A DNA stretch of 8,506 bases from Spirochaetaceae bacterium UBA6089 (lineage in GTDB: Bacteria; Spirochaetota; Spirochaetia; Treponematales; Rectinemataceae). A program made the translations under genes and the position numbers. The notes below the pieces were generated by a model. That model had not been told where the DNA came from. It made no database searches and was given only the letters and a program-made list of their open reading frames with translations. The DNA lies in assembly GCA_002435985.1 (NCBI GenBank), contig DIXD01000039.1:1-8506 (forward strand), read 5' to 3'. Of the stretch, positions 1 through 6,460 are shown piece by piece. Within the stretch, counting starts at the first letter, position 1. Each line of letters starts with the position of its first letter.

Positions 1-695
1 CTGAGATTGTCATTCACAACCGCAATTTCGATTCGGATGATCAGCTCATCTATACTGCAATCCACGAATATGCCCACCACATTCTATTTACGAGGCGCGG
101 AGGCCTCCCCATGCCGAGGCCCCACACCCAAGAATTCTGGGCTATCTTTCATGAGCTTCTAGAGAAGGCCGAAGGCCTCGGGTTTTACAACAATGTCTTC
201 GACACCATTCCTGAATTTGTCTCTCTTACGGCGCACATAAAAGAGCACTGCCTCAAAGGCAACGGTTCACTGCTTCTTGAACTCGGGCGGCTTCTCGTTC
301 AAGCCGAAGAGCTCTGTCGCATCCACCGTGCGCGCTTTGAAGACTATGTCGAGAGAGTACTCGGCCTGCCCAAGAGAACCGCATCCACGGCCATTCAGGC
401 TCAGAATCTCAACCTCGATCCTTCGCTCGGCTGGGATGGGCTGTCGCTCGTCGCATCCATCCGCGATCCAGAGGCCCGCATGAAGGCAGCTGAGGCGCTC
501 TCAAAAGGAGCCACTCCACTCATTGCAAAACGGACGGTGATGCCCCCTGTCGATGAGGGGGATGATCCGATCGAAACGCTCATTGCCGAACACAAGCGAC
601 TCGAACGCAGCATCGCATCGATGATGGAGCGCATGCATCGCATCGAAGAGAAACTCCACTCGATGGGCGTCTCGAAAGATGATATTTCTTTGTAA
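1..695 (+). CDS. Partial zinc-metallopeptidase-like protein with HTH-like segment and C-terminal coiled coil (5' end outside window)
   Basis: The reading frame (codons from base 3) is open from the window edge to the TAA at 693-695, giving 230 visible residues, so the gene begins upstream. Visible residues 21-26 read HEYAHH, an HEXXH zinc site (His codons at 63-65 and 75-77). A third His (codon 123-125) sits in HTQEFW, resembling the H-x3-FW third ligand of YgjP/WLM/SprT-type gluzincins. Residues about 90-134 (nt 270-404) hold a helix-rich stretch ending in GLPKRTAST, which looks like a helix-turn-helix and somewhat like DUF3102-type segments. Residues about 189-219 (nt 567-659) are a charged heptad-like helix, probably a coiled coil. 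The protease motif is directly visible. The HTH and any DNA-linked role are inference. No named family is recognised for the full architecture. An ATG at 111 lies in the same frame but would remove the HEXXH motif, so it is unlikely to be the main start. Confidence 0.75.
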   Translation, partial: EIVIHNRNFDSDDQLIYTAIHEYAHHILFTRRGGLPMPRPHTQEFWAIFHELLEKAEGLGFYNNVFDTIPEFVSLTAHIKEHCLKGNGSLLLELGRLLVQAEELCRIHRARFEDYVERVLGLPKRTASTAIQAQNLNLDPSLGWDGLSLVASIRDPEARMKAAEALSKGATPLIAKRTVMPPVDEGDDPIETLIAEHKRLERSIASMMERMHRIEEKLHSMGVSKDDISL

Positions 696-722
696 TATAA
701 GTATTTTAAAATGATTGATCAT
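691..722 (+). promoter_or_regulatory. Possible pyrK promoter and operator-like inverted repeat
   Basis: The gap between the first gene and pyrK opens with an AT-rich stretch containing a TAAAAT hexamer (707-712), a plausible -10 box, but no convincing -35 box at the right distance. It runs straight into a perfect inverted repeat, ATGAT-TG-ATCAT, at 711-722, which could be a small operator. The alternative is chance in AT-rich DNA. No PyrR-type attenuator or clear terminator hairpin is visible in 696-808. Confidence 0.22.
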
Positions 723-797
723 GTGCCGAAGAAAAGGAGCCCCCCTTGTTTTAAGCATGGTATCAAAATCTTTCCGGCTTTGATAGAATGCCTCTCC

Positions 798-803
798 AGG
801 TGG
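798..803 (+). promoter_or_regulatory. Ribosome binding site that decides the pyrK start
   Basis: AGGTGG lies 5 nt upstream of the ATG at 809. The earlier in-frame ATG at 788 has no Shine-Dalgarno-like sequence in range, so 809 is preferred. Confidence 0.6.
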
Positions 804-808
804 ATCTC

Positions 809-1693
809 ATGCGGCAGTTCAATGCACCTGTACTCATCAACAAAGCGATTGCACCGAATTGGATGCATTTCGCATTCGAATGGCCCTCGGACCTGCCGGC
901 GCCTCATGCCGGGCAATTCTTTACGGTTCTGCCAGCGATGGTGGAGTTCGGTGCCGGCACTATTCTTCGGCGTCCTCTTGCCTTTGCAGGATTCGATCCC
1001 ACAGGACAAGAAGATTCTGCCTCGGCCTCTACAGGCAAGGCAATCGCCCATTCTATTTATCAGGTCAGGGGACCTGGGACGAGAGCCCTGGCACAGCAAG
1101 TTCCCGGCAGCCTCATCGATGTCATCGCACCGTTGGGCAACAGCTTTCCATGGCCGCTTCCGAAAGAAAAGGCCATCATCGTAGGTGGCGGTATCGGTAT
1201 CGGTCCTGTGCTCTTCATGGCGGCGTCATTGTCGCAGGAGAATCTTCCAGCGTTTGTCCACGAGTTTCAGCTGGTCCTCGGGTTCCGCAATGCCTCGCTC
1301 ATTCCACTTCGTGCTGAATCCGCCGACGATAGTCCGATGACTTTACTCTGGAACCAGCTACTCGCAAAGGCTTTCCTCGCCACCGACGACGGATCTGAGG
1401 GCTTTCGTGGGACGGTGGTGGAGGCCCTCTCTTTGCTGAAGAGCAGCGATGGCTCATCGAAAGACTGGCATCTCTACGGTTGCGGTCCGAGGCCGATGCT
1501 CGCCTCTCTGACAACATTTGCCAAAACACAGCAGATCGCCGCACACTGTTCTGCCGAGCAATGGATGGCCTGCGGCGTCGGGGCTTGCCATGGTTGCGTG
1601 CTCCCTACGACGTCGGGCGGTTTTTTGCGCGTGTGTGCCGACGGACCTGTCTTTGACGCAAATCAGATCGACTGGGAGGCGAGTCTGCAATGA
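809..1693 (+). CDS. pyrK: Dihydroorotate dehydrogenase B, electron-transfer subunit (PyrK)
   Basis: This is the FAD and [2Fe-2S] subunit that carries electrons from the PyrD flavin to NAD+ in de novo pyrimidine synthesis; it acts in the cytoplasm in a PyrD2-PyrK2 complex. Counting from the ATG at 809 (294 aa), RRPLAFAG (54-61) is the flavin-binding Arg-Pro motif of the ferredoxin-reductase fold. GGGIGIGP (126-133) and LYGCGPRPM (222-230) are the NAD-binding loops. The C-terminal cluster motif has four Cys at 255, 260, 263 and 276 (C-x4-C-x2-C-x12-C), with ACGVGACHGC and VCADGPVFD typical of PyrK. Length is somewhat above the usual 250-270 aa, partly because of a Ser/Ala/Gly-rich insertion around residues 62-80. 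The stop overlaps the pyrD start by 4 nt (ATGA), implying translational coupling. An ATG at 788 would add seven residues but lacks a ribosome binding site. Confidence 0.93.
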   Translation: MRQFNAPVLINKAIAPNWMHFAFEWPSDLPAPHAGQFFTVLPAMVEFGAGTILRRPLAFAGFDPTGQEDSASASTGKAIAHSIYQVRGPGTRALAQQVPGSLIDVIAPLGNSFPWPLPKEKAIIVGGGIGIGPVLFMAASLSQENLPAFVHEFQLVLGFRNASLIPLRAESADDSPMTLLWNQLLAKAFLATDDGSEGFRGTVVEALSLLKSSDGSSKDWHLYGCGPRPMLASLTTFAKTQQIAAHCSAEQWMACGVGACHGCVLPTTSGGFLRVCADGPVFDANQIDWEASLQ

Positions 1694-2667
1694 ACGAGCA
1701 AGTCCATAGCGATATACCTTCCATTGATCTCGATCTCTCGGTCCGTATCGGAGAGCTTATAATGCCGAACCCTGTCGGCGTCGCATCCGGCTGCTTCGGC
1801 TACGGTGAAGAATACGACGAACTTGTGCACATCGACGCGCTGGGAGCGCTCTACACCAAGGCGGTGACCCTGGAACCGCGACAGGGTAATCCGGCACCAC
1901 GCCTTGTGGAGACGCCGATGGGGCTCATCAATTCGATAGGCCTTGCAAATCCGGGTGTCGAACGCTTTTTACAGGAAAAACTTCCTCTTCTGAGACGCCG
2001 ACGTTGCGCTGTCATCATCAATGTCGCCGGCTCCACCGAGGACGAGTATGCCGCAGTCCTTGAACGAATAGAAGGTCACCTTTCGGCCATCGGCACACAA
2101 CAGGAAGAACGGTCCGGGGTAGATGGCTACGAGATCAATGTCTCGTGTCCGAACGTGCACCGAGGAGGCATGTCCTTCGGCATCGATCCTGTGCTGATCG
2201 AGCGGCTGACTCGGTCTCTCAGGGGACGTACGGCGCGCCCGCTCATTCTTAAACTGAGTCCGAACGTGACCGATATCGCGGATATTGCACGGGCAGCAGA
2301 AGCCGGTGGTGCTGACGCGATATCCTGTGTCAACACGGTGGTCGGGATGGTTATAGATACGGAAAAACTGCGGCCCGCGATCGCACGAGGCTCAGGCGGC
2401 CTCTCGGGGCCTGCCATACGCCCCATCGGAGTGGCAGCAACCTACAAGGTGAGCCGCGCCGTACAGATTCCCGTCATCGGAGTTGGAGGAATCGCCCGAG
2501 CGGACGACGCGATTCAGTACCTCCTTGCAGGTGCCCAGGCTATCCAAATCGGCACGGCGATTTTTACGAATCCCCGCACCCCGCACGAAGTGCTCGACGG
2601 CATCGTCGGATGGATGCGGCGACATGCGGTGAAGTGTGTGCGCGACATCGGGTTGATGCTGCAATAG
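1690..2667 (+). CDS. pyrD: Dihydroorotate dehydrogenase B, catalytic subunit (PyrD, class 1B)
   Basis: This FMN TIM-barrel enzyme oxidises dihydroorotate to orotate, the fourth step of UMP synthesis. Its 325 aa fit class 1B enzymes. Visible active-site features are Lys57 (TKAVT), the substrate loop NSIGLAN (81-87), and NVSCPN (150-155), whose Cys153 is the class 1 catalytic base. Lys188 (LKLSPN) and Asn215 (CVNTV) follow. The FMN phosphate-binding elements are GGLSGPAI (236-243), VIGVGGI (262-268) and IQIGTA (286-291). A Cys base rather than Ser, together with the adjacent pyrK, places it in class 1B (NAD-linked) rather than the quinone-linked class 2. The ATG overlaps the pyrK stop by 4 nt, with GGGAGG at 1674-1679 about 10 nt upstream. 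No other pyr genes follow, and no strong terminator is seen after the TAG. Confidence 0.95.
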   Translation: MNEQVHSDIPSIDLDLSVRIGELIMPNPVGVASGCFGYGEEYDELVHIDALGALYTKAVTLEPRQGNPAPRLVETPMGLINSIGLANPGVERFLQEKLPLLRRRRCAVIINVAGSTEDEYAAVLERIEGHLSAIGTQQEERSGVDGYEINVSCPNVHRGGMSFGIDPVLIERLTRSLRGRTARPLILKLSPNVTDIADIARAAEAGGADAISCVNTVVGMVIDTEKLRPAIARGSGGLSGPAIRPIGVAATYKVSRAVQIPVIGVGGIARADDAIQYLLAGAQAIQIGTAIFTNPRTPHEVLDGIVGWMRRHAVKCVRDIGLMLQ

Positions 2668-2703
2668 GCACCCAGCATTCAAAAGAGCGTCCAAAGGAGC
2701 AAC

Positions 2704-2748
2704 ATGCCCAGATTGTTAATTTTTTATCTGCGATATCGAACAATTTAA
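2704..2748 (+). CDS. Possible 14-residue mini-ORF downstream of pyrD
   Basis: A consensus-like ribosome binding site, AAAGGAG (2693-2699), stands 4 nt before an ATG at 2704. The frame encodes only 14 residues (MPRLLIFYLRYRTI) with a hydrophobic core and stops inside the first Pho repeat. It could be a small membrane peptide co-transcribed with pyrKD, or the broken beginning of a former downstream gene. It could also be chance. Evidence for translation is only the ribosome binding site. Confidence 0.2.
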   Translation: MPRLLIFYLRYRTI

Positions 2749-2787
2749 CCAATTTTTAACAATTTGTTCACATCGCATTGATATAGA
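2744..2787 (+). promoter_or_regulatory. Candidate Pho box array and promoter of the pstB-phoU-phoB-phoR operon
   Basis: Three similar hexamers start exactly 11 bp apart: TTAACC (2745-2750), TTAACA (2756-2761) and TTCACA (2767-2772), separated by 5-nt AT-rich spacers. A weaker fourth unit, ATTGATA, falls in register at 2777-2783. Known PHO boxes (E. coli CTGTCAT-type and Bacillus TTAACA-type) are direct repeats with this same one-helical-turn spacing. A -10-like TATAGA lies at 2782-2787, 9 nt after the third repeat, as expected for a promoter in which the activator replaces the -35 contacts. It precedes pstB by about 20 nt, and phoB is in the same operon, so autoregulation is likely. The repeats are seen; PhoB binding is inferred. 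Confidence 0.65.
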
Positions 2788-2806
2788 AAGAATACAGTAG
2801 AGGTGC

Positions 2807-3583
2807 ATGATGCAAGAAGTTACAACACAACCCTCCTTTATTATCGAGACCAAAGATCTCAGTATCATCTATGCCGACGGCCATGAAGGCATCAGACACG
2901 TCTCCATGGGTTTCCAAAGGCAGCATGTAACGGCCATCATCGGCCCATCGGGATGCGGGAAAAGCACGCTTCTACGAGCCCTTAACCGTATGAACGAGCT
3001 GATACCCGGCACAAGAACCCGGGGGGAGGTCTGGTACAAGGGCCAGAACATCTATGCATCTTCGGTGGATCCTGTGCTGATACGTCGGCATATCGGCATG
3101 GTGTTTCAGAAGCCCAACCCTTTTCCCAAGAGTGTCTATCAGAACATCGCCTGGGCTGCAAAAGCGCACGGCTATTCAGGCAACATGGATGACCTCGTCG
3201 AGAACAGCCTGCGCAAAGCGGCACTCTGGGACGAAGTCAAGGACAAATTGAAGAAGAGCGCCCTTGACCTCTCCGGTGGGCAGCAGCAACGACTCTGCAT
3301 CGCCCGTGCAATTGCCCTTCAGCCCGACGTGATCCTGATGGACGAGCCGACCAGCGCGCTCGACCCCATCGCCGCATCCTACATCGAGGATTTGATTTCG
3401 GAATTGCGGAAAGACTATACTATCATCATAGTGACGCACAACATGCAGCAGGCCGGCCGCATTTCCGACTATACCGCGTTTATGCTTTTAGGAGATCTCA
3501 TTGAAGTCGGCCTCACCAAAAAAGTATTCGTCGCTCCGGAAGATGAGCGGACCGAGCGTTATCTCACCGGCCGCTTCGGTTGA
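2807..3583 (+). CDS. pstB: Phosphate ABC transporter ATP-binding protein PstB
   Basis: This is the ATPase of the Pst high-affinity phosphate importer, working at the inner face of the cytoplasmic membrane and also feeding phosphate status to PhoU/PhoR. All ABC motifs are intact in 258 aa, the usual length: Walker A GPSGCGKST (46-54), Q-loop VFQKPNPFP with Gln101, signature LSGGQQQR (155-162), Walker B ILMDE (176-180) and switch His211. The MVFQKPNPFPKSVYQNIA stretch and the ending ERTERYLTGRFG are characteristic of PstB. Two ATGs are adjacent (2807 and 2810). GAGG at 2800-2803 is 3 nt from the first and 6 nt from the second, so the second may be the real start. It is the first gene of its operon: pstS, pstC and pstA are not beside it, which is unusual, and PstB must pair with permeases encoded elsewhere or act mainly in signalling. 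Confidence 0.95.
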   Translation: MMQEVTTQPSFIIETKDLSIIYADGHEGIRHVSMGFQRQHVTAIIGPSGCGKSTLLRALNRMNELIPGTRTRGEVWYKGQNIYASSVDPVLIRRHIGMVFQKPNPFPKSVYQNIAWAAKAHGYSGNMDDLVENSLRKAALWDEVKDKLKKSALDLSGGQQQRLCIARAIALQPDVILMDEPTSALDPIAASYIEDLISELRKDYTIIIVTHNMQQAGRISDYTAFMLLGDLIEVGLTKKVFVAPEDERTERYLTGRFG

Positions 3584-3590
3584 TAGGGGA

Positions 3591-3597
3591 AGGGAGG
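3591..3597 (+). promoter_or_regulatory. Ribosome binding site that decides the phoU start
   Basis: AGGGAGG lies 6 nt upstream of the ATG at 3604, a near-ideal arrangement. It rules in 3604 over an in-frame TTG at 3580 that would overlap the pstB stop. Confidence 0.75.
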
Positions 3598-3603
3598 TTC
3601 TGT

Positions 3604-4260
3604 ATGCCACGCGAAGCATTCGAGCACTCGATCGAAGAGCTCAATGCACGAATCACCGCGATGGGGGCGGCGACTGTCGATGCACTCCAAAAAGCCATGT
3701 TTGCATTCCGAGAACGTGACCTCGATTCGGCCAAAAAGATAAAGAAGGCCGACGTGTTGATCGATATGCAACAACTTGAAATCGAAGACCTGGTCGCGAC
3801 GACCATGGCCACCCAACAGCCTGTGGCAAAAGATCTGCGTCTTCTTCTCTGCGCCATTCAGATGGCCTCCGATCTCGAGCGCAGCGCGGATTACGCCGCG
3901 CATCTGGCCAAAGCAACAAAATTCTTCGTACAAGATCCTCAGTGGCGTCAGACTGCAATGCTCGAGCAGATGGCGAGCATCGGTGCCTCGATGATTACCG
4001 ACACGGTCAATGCCTTCATCGGAAGAGACGCGCTGCTTGCCCGCCAGACTTCGCTCATGGATGACCAGATCGATCATCTGCACAAAACGGTGATAAAGGA
4101 GATGGTTCTTCTGCTCGGCACTCGCCCCGACGATGCGGAGAAAGTAACAAAGTTCATCCAAGTCTCAGGCTACCTTGAGAGGCTTGGAGATCACATGACC
4201 AACGCTTGCGAGTCTATACTGTATATGGTGGAGGGAGTCCACGCCGAATTGAACCCGTAA
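3604..4260 (+). CDS. phoU: Phosphate signalling regulator PhoU
   Basis: PhoU is the cytoplasmic helical-bundle protein that links PstB to PhoR and holds the kinase in its phosphatase state when phosphate is plentiful. From the ATG at 3604 it is 218 aa, the standard length. It has two tandem three-helix repeats, each with the metal-binding motif of the family: DLERSAD (90-96) and LERLGDHMTN (191-200). The first repeat has Ser-Ala where Ile-Gly is usual. The start is set by AGGGAGG 6 nt upstream; a TTG at 3580 would add eight residues not typical of the family. It begins 20 nt after pstB and ends 8 nt before phoB, so it is clearly co-transcribed. Confidence 0.94.
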   Translation: MPREAFEHSIEELNARITAMGAATVDALQKAMFAFRERDLDSAKKIKKADVLIDMQQLEIEDLVATTMATQQPVAKDLRLLLCAIQMASDLERSADYAAHLAKATKFFVQDPQWRQTAMLEQMASIGASMITDTVNAFIGRDALLARQTSLMDDQIDHLHKTVIKEMVLLLGTRPDDAEKVTKFIQVSGYLERLGDHMTNACESILYMVEGVHAELNP

Positions 4261-4268
4261 AACAGACT

Positions 4269-4958
4269 ATGGAAACCATACTGGTAGTAGAAGATGACCG
4301 CGACATTGCACAGATGATTGCGACAAGCCTCGGCAAGGCCGGCTACCATGTCGTAATCCAGCAGGATGGCGAGCATGCCCATGCGTTTCTGAAAAATGGC
4401 CCCGTGTCCGCAATTCTGCTCGATCTCATGTTGCCGGGCATGGATGGATTTGCATTTATCCGAAAACTCAAAAAAGATGTTACCCTTTCGTCGATTCCCA
4501 TCATCATCGCCTCGGCAAAAGACGACGATACAGACGTAGTGGCAGGACTGGAACTCGGTGCAGAGGACTACATCGTAAAGCCCTTCAGCCTCAAGGTACT
4601 CGAAGCCAGGCTGCGCGCAGTGCTCAGACGCCATGATTCCAGCGCCCCGACCGAAGACGCCGGCGCTCGCCTACAAAAGATGGGCATTCTGCTCGACTCG
4701 AGCCGTCATGAAGTCCGGAATGAGAACGACATCGTCGATCTTTCCGCGACAGAGTTCTCGATTCTCGAGCTATTGATGAAAAACCCGGGCCGTGTCTTTT
4801 CCAGAGAAAGACTGATCGCAGAAATCCGCGGCGGCGATGTGGCGGTAACGGAGCGCTCTGTCGACGTGCATATACTGGCCATCCGACGTAAGTTGGGCGA
4901 AAAGGGTGTTCTTATAGAGACAGTGAGGGGGGTCGGTTACCGATTCAAGGACGAATGA
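4269..4958 (+). CDS. phoB: Phosphate response regulator PhoB/PhoP (OmpR family)
   Basis: This DNA-binding response regulator would activate phosphate-starvation genes after phosphorylation by PhoR. The 229 aa contain a receiver domain (about 1-120) with the acidic pair Asp9/Asp10, phosphoacceptor Asp52 (LLDLMLPGMDG), the switch Ser82 and Lys104 (KPF). A winged helix follows (about 135-227) with the recognition segment SVDVHILAIRRKL (197-209) and the ending ETVRGVGYRF, typical of OmpR/PhoB proteins. The frame stays open upstream to a TTG at 4206, but receiver domains start at ETILVVEDD, so the ATG at 4269 is chosen. No good Shine-Dalgarno precedes it (the nearest purine run, GGAGGG, is 33 nt upstream), suggesting coupling to phoU translation across the 8-nt gap. 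The Pho assignment rests mainly on operon context. Confidence 0.92.
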   Translation: METILVVEDDRDIAQMIATSLGKAGYHVVIQQDGEHAHAFLKNGPVSAILLDLMLPGMDGFAFIRKLKKDVTLSSIPIIIASAKDDDTDVVAGLELGAEDYIVKPFSLKVLEARLRAVLRRHDSSAPTEDAGARLQKMGILLDSSRHEVRNENDIVDLSATEFSILELLMKNPGRVFSRERLIAEIRGGDVAVTERSVDVHILAIRRKLGEKGVLIETVRGVGYRFKDE

Positions 4959-6460
4959 AAACCATAAAAGCCTTCTCTGTACATTTTCCAGCGAGCGCGA
5001 GACGTTCCCTGTATTGGGGAGTGCTCGGCCTCATCTGCTCTGGATTGATAGCCTTTTTTATAGCAAATATCTATAGTATACCGCTTGCGCTGATCGTCTT
5101 TCTGGTGCTGGGCATCCTTCTCTTAACCGCTCTTACCATGCATCTGAATGTCCTGTACCAAGAGCCGCTCGTTGCGCTCGCCTCTAAACTCGCGCCCCAA
5201 TCTGCCGGTCGAGCGCTGGATATCGCCGACCAATTCGCCCAAATAGAGCAAAACCTCAGCCTTATCGCCGAGAATCTGAATGCTCGTTCGCGCGAAGTCT
5301 CCGAGCTCGCGGAGCGGCTCCAGTCCATCTTCGATGCGACAGAAGAAGCCATCATCGCCATCCGGGCGCCAAACGAGCTTTTGGCCGCGAACATGGCGGC
5401 CTATCGGCTCTTTGAGCTTCCTAAGTCTGCGGTAGTTCCGACGGCGGAATCGTTCTTTTTTAAAGCGCCCCCCATCATCGGAATCATAGAGACCTGCCTC
5501 AAAGAAGGTCATGCCTTTCTTGATCAATTTTCTATGTTAAAAGACAACCATGAGCTGATCCTCACCGCCAAGGGCAGGCGGTTCCGCGTGGGAGATACGG
5601 ACGGCGTCGTCATCGTGATCAACGATATCACTTCACTTAAAAAGATGGAGCTACTGAAAAAGAATTTCGTAGCGAACGTGTCCCATGAGCTCCGTACTCC
5701 CGTCCAGATCATAAAAGGATATGCTGAACTACTCGATGGGGCAGAGATAGATGAAGAATGCCACAGCTGGGCAAGGGTGATAGGCCACCAGGCCGCACGC
5801 ATGGAACGCATCGTCGCGGATCTCCTCATGCTGGCCAAGCTGGAACAGGATCCAGCCTCATGGATCGTAAAAGAAAGATTTCCTCTCAGGTCGGTGTTGG
5901 CTGAGGCCGTCCGTACCCTGCGGCTCCAATATGTCGATTCCGGAGCCATCGAACTCGACTGTCCTCAGAATCTGAAAGTGTACGCGAACCCCGGCTTGAT
6001 AGAGCAGGCGGCATTCAATCTCATGGCCAACGCCGTGCAACATTCCGGCTCTCACGAAAAAATTCTTGTCAGCGTCTCTCAGGAAGACCACGATGTTGTC
6101 CTGCGCGTGAGGGACTTCGGCGCAGGCATAGCCCCAAAGGACCTGGCCCACATCTTCGAGCGCTTCTACCGTGCCGACAGAGTTCGCAGCAGCGTGAGCG
6201 GCAGCGGCATATCTCACTCACCACCGAGCGGCAGCTCTGGACTCGGGCTCGCCATCGTGAAACACATCGCGCTCGCCCACGGCGGAACGGTCCGCGCCGA
6301 GAGCTGGGCTGGAGAGGGCTCCCTCTTCGAGTTCAGGTTTCCGAATGTTACAGAAAATGCTGGCGCCGTAGATCCGCCAAGAGACCTCCCCTCAGTTCCC
6401 CCAGCATCCTCCGAACAGGCTCCGACGCCCAATCGGGATATGTCCACGGAAGCGCCTTGA
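4955..6460 (+). CDS. phoR: Phosphate sensor histidine kinase PhoR
   Basis: This is the membrane histidine kinase partner of PhoB; its start overlaps the phoB stop by 4 nt. Two membrane helices (about 19-38 and 42-63) are joined by almost no periplasmic loop, the PhoR pattern of sensing through Pst/PhoU rather than through an external domain. A helical linker (about 86-125) and a PAS-like domain (about 122-230) follow. The H-box is FVANVSHELRTP (238-249) with His244. The ATPase domain shows the N-box NLMANAVQHS (Asn359), G1 DFGAG (387-391), F-box FERFYR (401-406) and G2 SSGLGLAI (427-434). A Ser/Gly/Pro-rich insertion (about 412-427) enlarges the ATP lid. The catalytic domain ends at FEFRFP (458-463); residues 465-501 are a Pro-rich tail lying wholly antisense to the convergent DUF4416 gene. 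The protein is 501 aa, longer than the usual 430-460 because of that tail and the insertion. Confidence 0.93.
   Translation: MKTIKAFSVHFPASARRSLYWGVLGLICSGLIAFFIANIYSIPLALIVFLVLGILLLTALTMHLNVLYQEPLVALASKLAPQSAGRALDIADQFAQIEQNLSLIAENLNARSREVSELAERLQSIFDATEEAIIAIRAPNELLAANMAAYRLFELPKSAVVPTAESFFFKAPPIIGIIETCLKEGHAFLDQFSMLKDNHELILTAKGRRFRVGDTDGVVIVINDITSLKKMELLKKNFVANVSHELRTPVQIIKGYAELLDGAEIDEECHSWARVIGHQAARMERIVADLLMLAKLEQDPASWIVKERFPLRSVLAEAVRTLRLQYVDSGAIELDCPQNLKVYANPGLIEQAAFNLMANAVQHSGSHEKILVSVSQEDHDVVLRVRDFGAGIAPKDLAHIFERFYRADRVRSSVSGSGISHSPPSGSSGLGLAIVKHIALAHGGTVRAESWAGEGSLFEFRFPNVTENAGAVDPPRDLPSVPPASSEQAPTPNRDMSTEAP

Noticed and set aside
731..753. Possible terminator upstream of pyrK (AAGG/CCTT with a following T-rich stretch)
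   Set aside because: The stem is only 4 bp with mismatches beyond, too weak to support as a terminator.
788..808. ATG at 788 as the pyrK start
   Set aside because: There is no Shine-Dalgarno before it, and AGGTGG at 798-803 is properly placed for the ATG at 809, which also gives a family-like N-terminus.
711..1184. Plus-strand 157-aa reading frame overlapping pyrK
   Set aside because: It is Cys/Arg/Ser-rich out-of-frame translation lying over the well-supported pyrK gene, with no family motif and no ribosome binding site.
3559..4161. Minus-strand 200-aa reading frame opposite phoU
   Set aside because: It is a shadow of the phoU coding strand, with no recognisable motifs and no ribosome binding site considered convincing.
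4206..4268. N-terminal extension of PhoB from a TTG at 4206
   Set aside because: It overlaps the end of phoU, and receiver domains begin right at ETILVVEDD.
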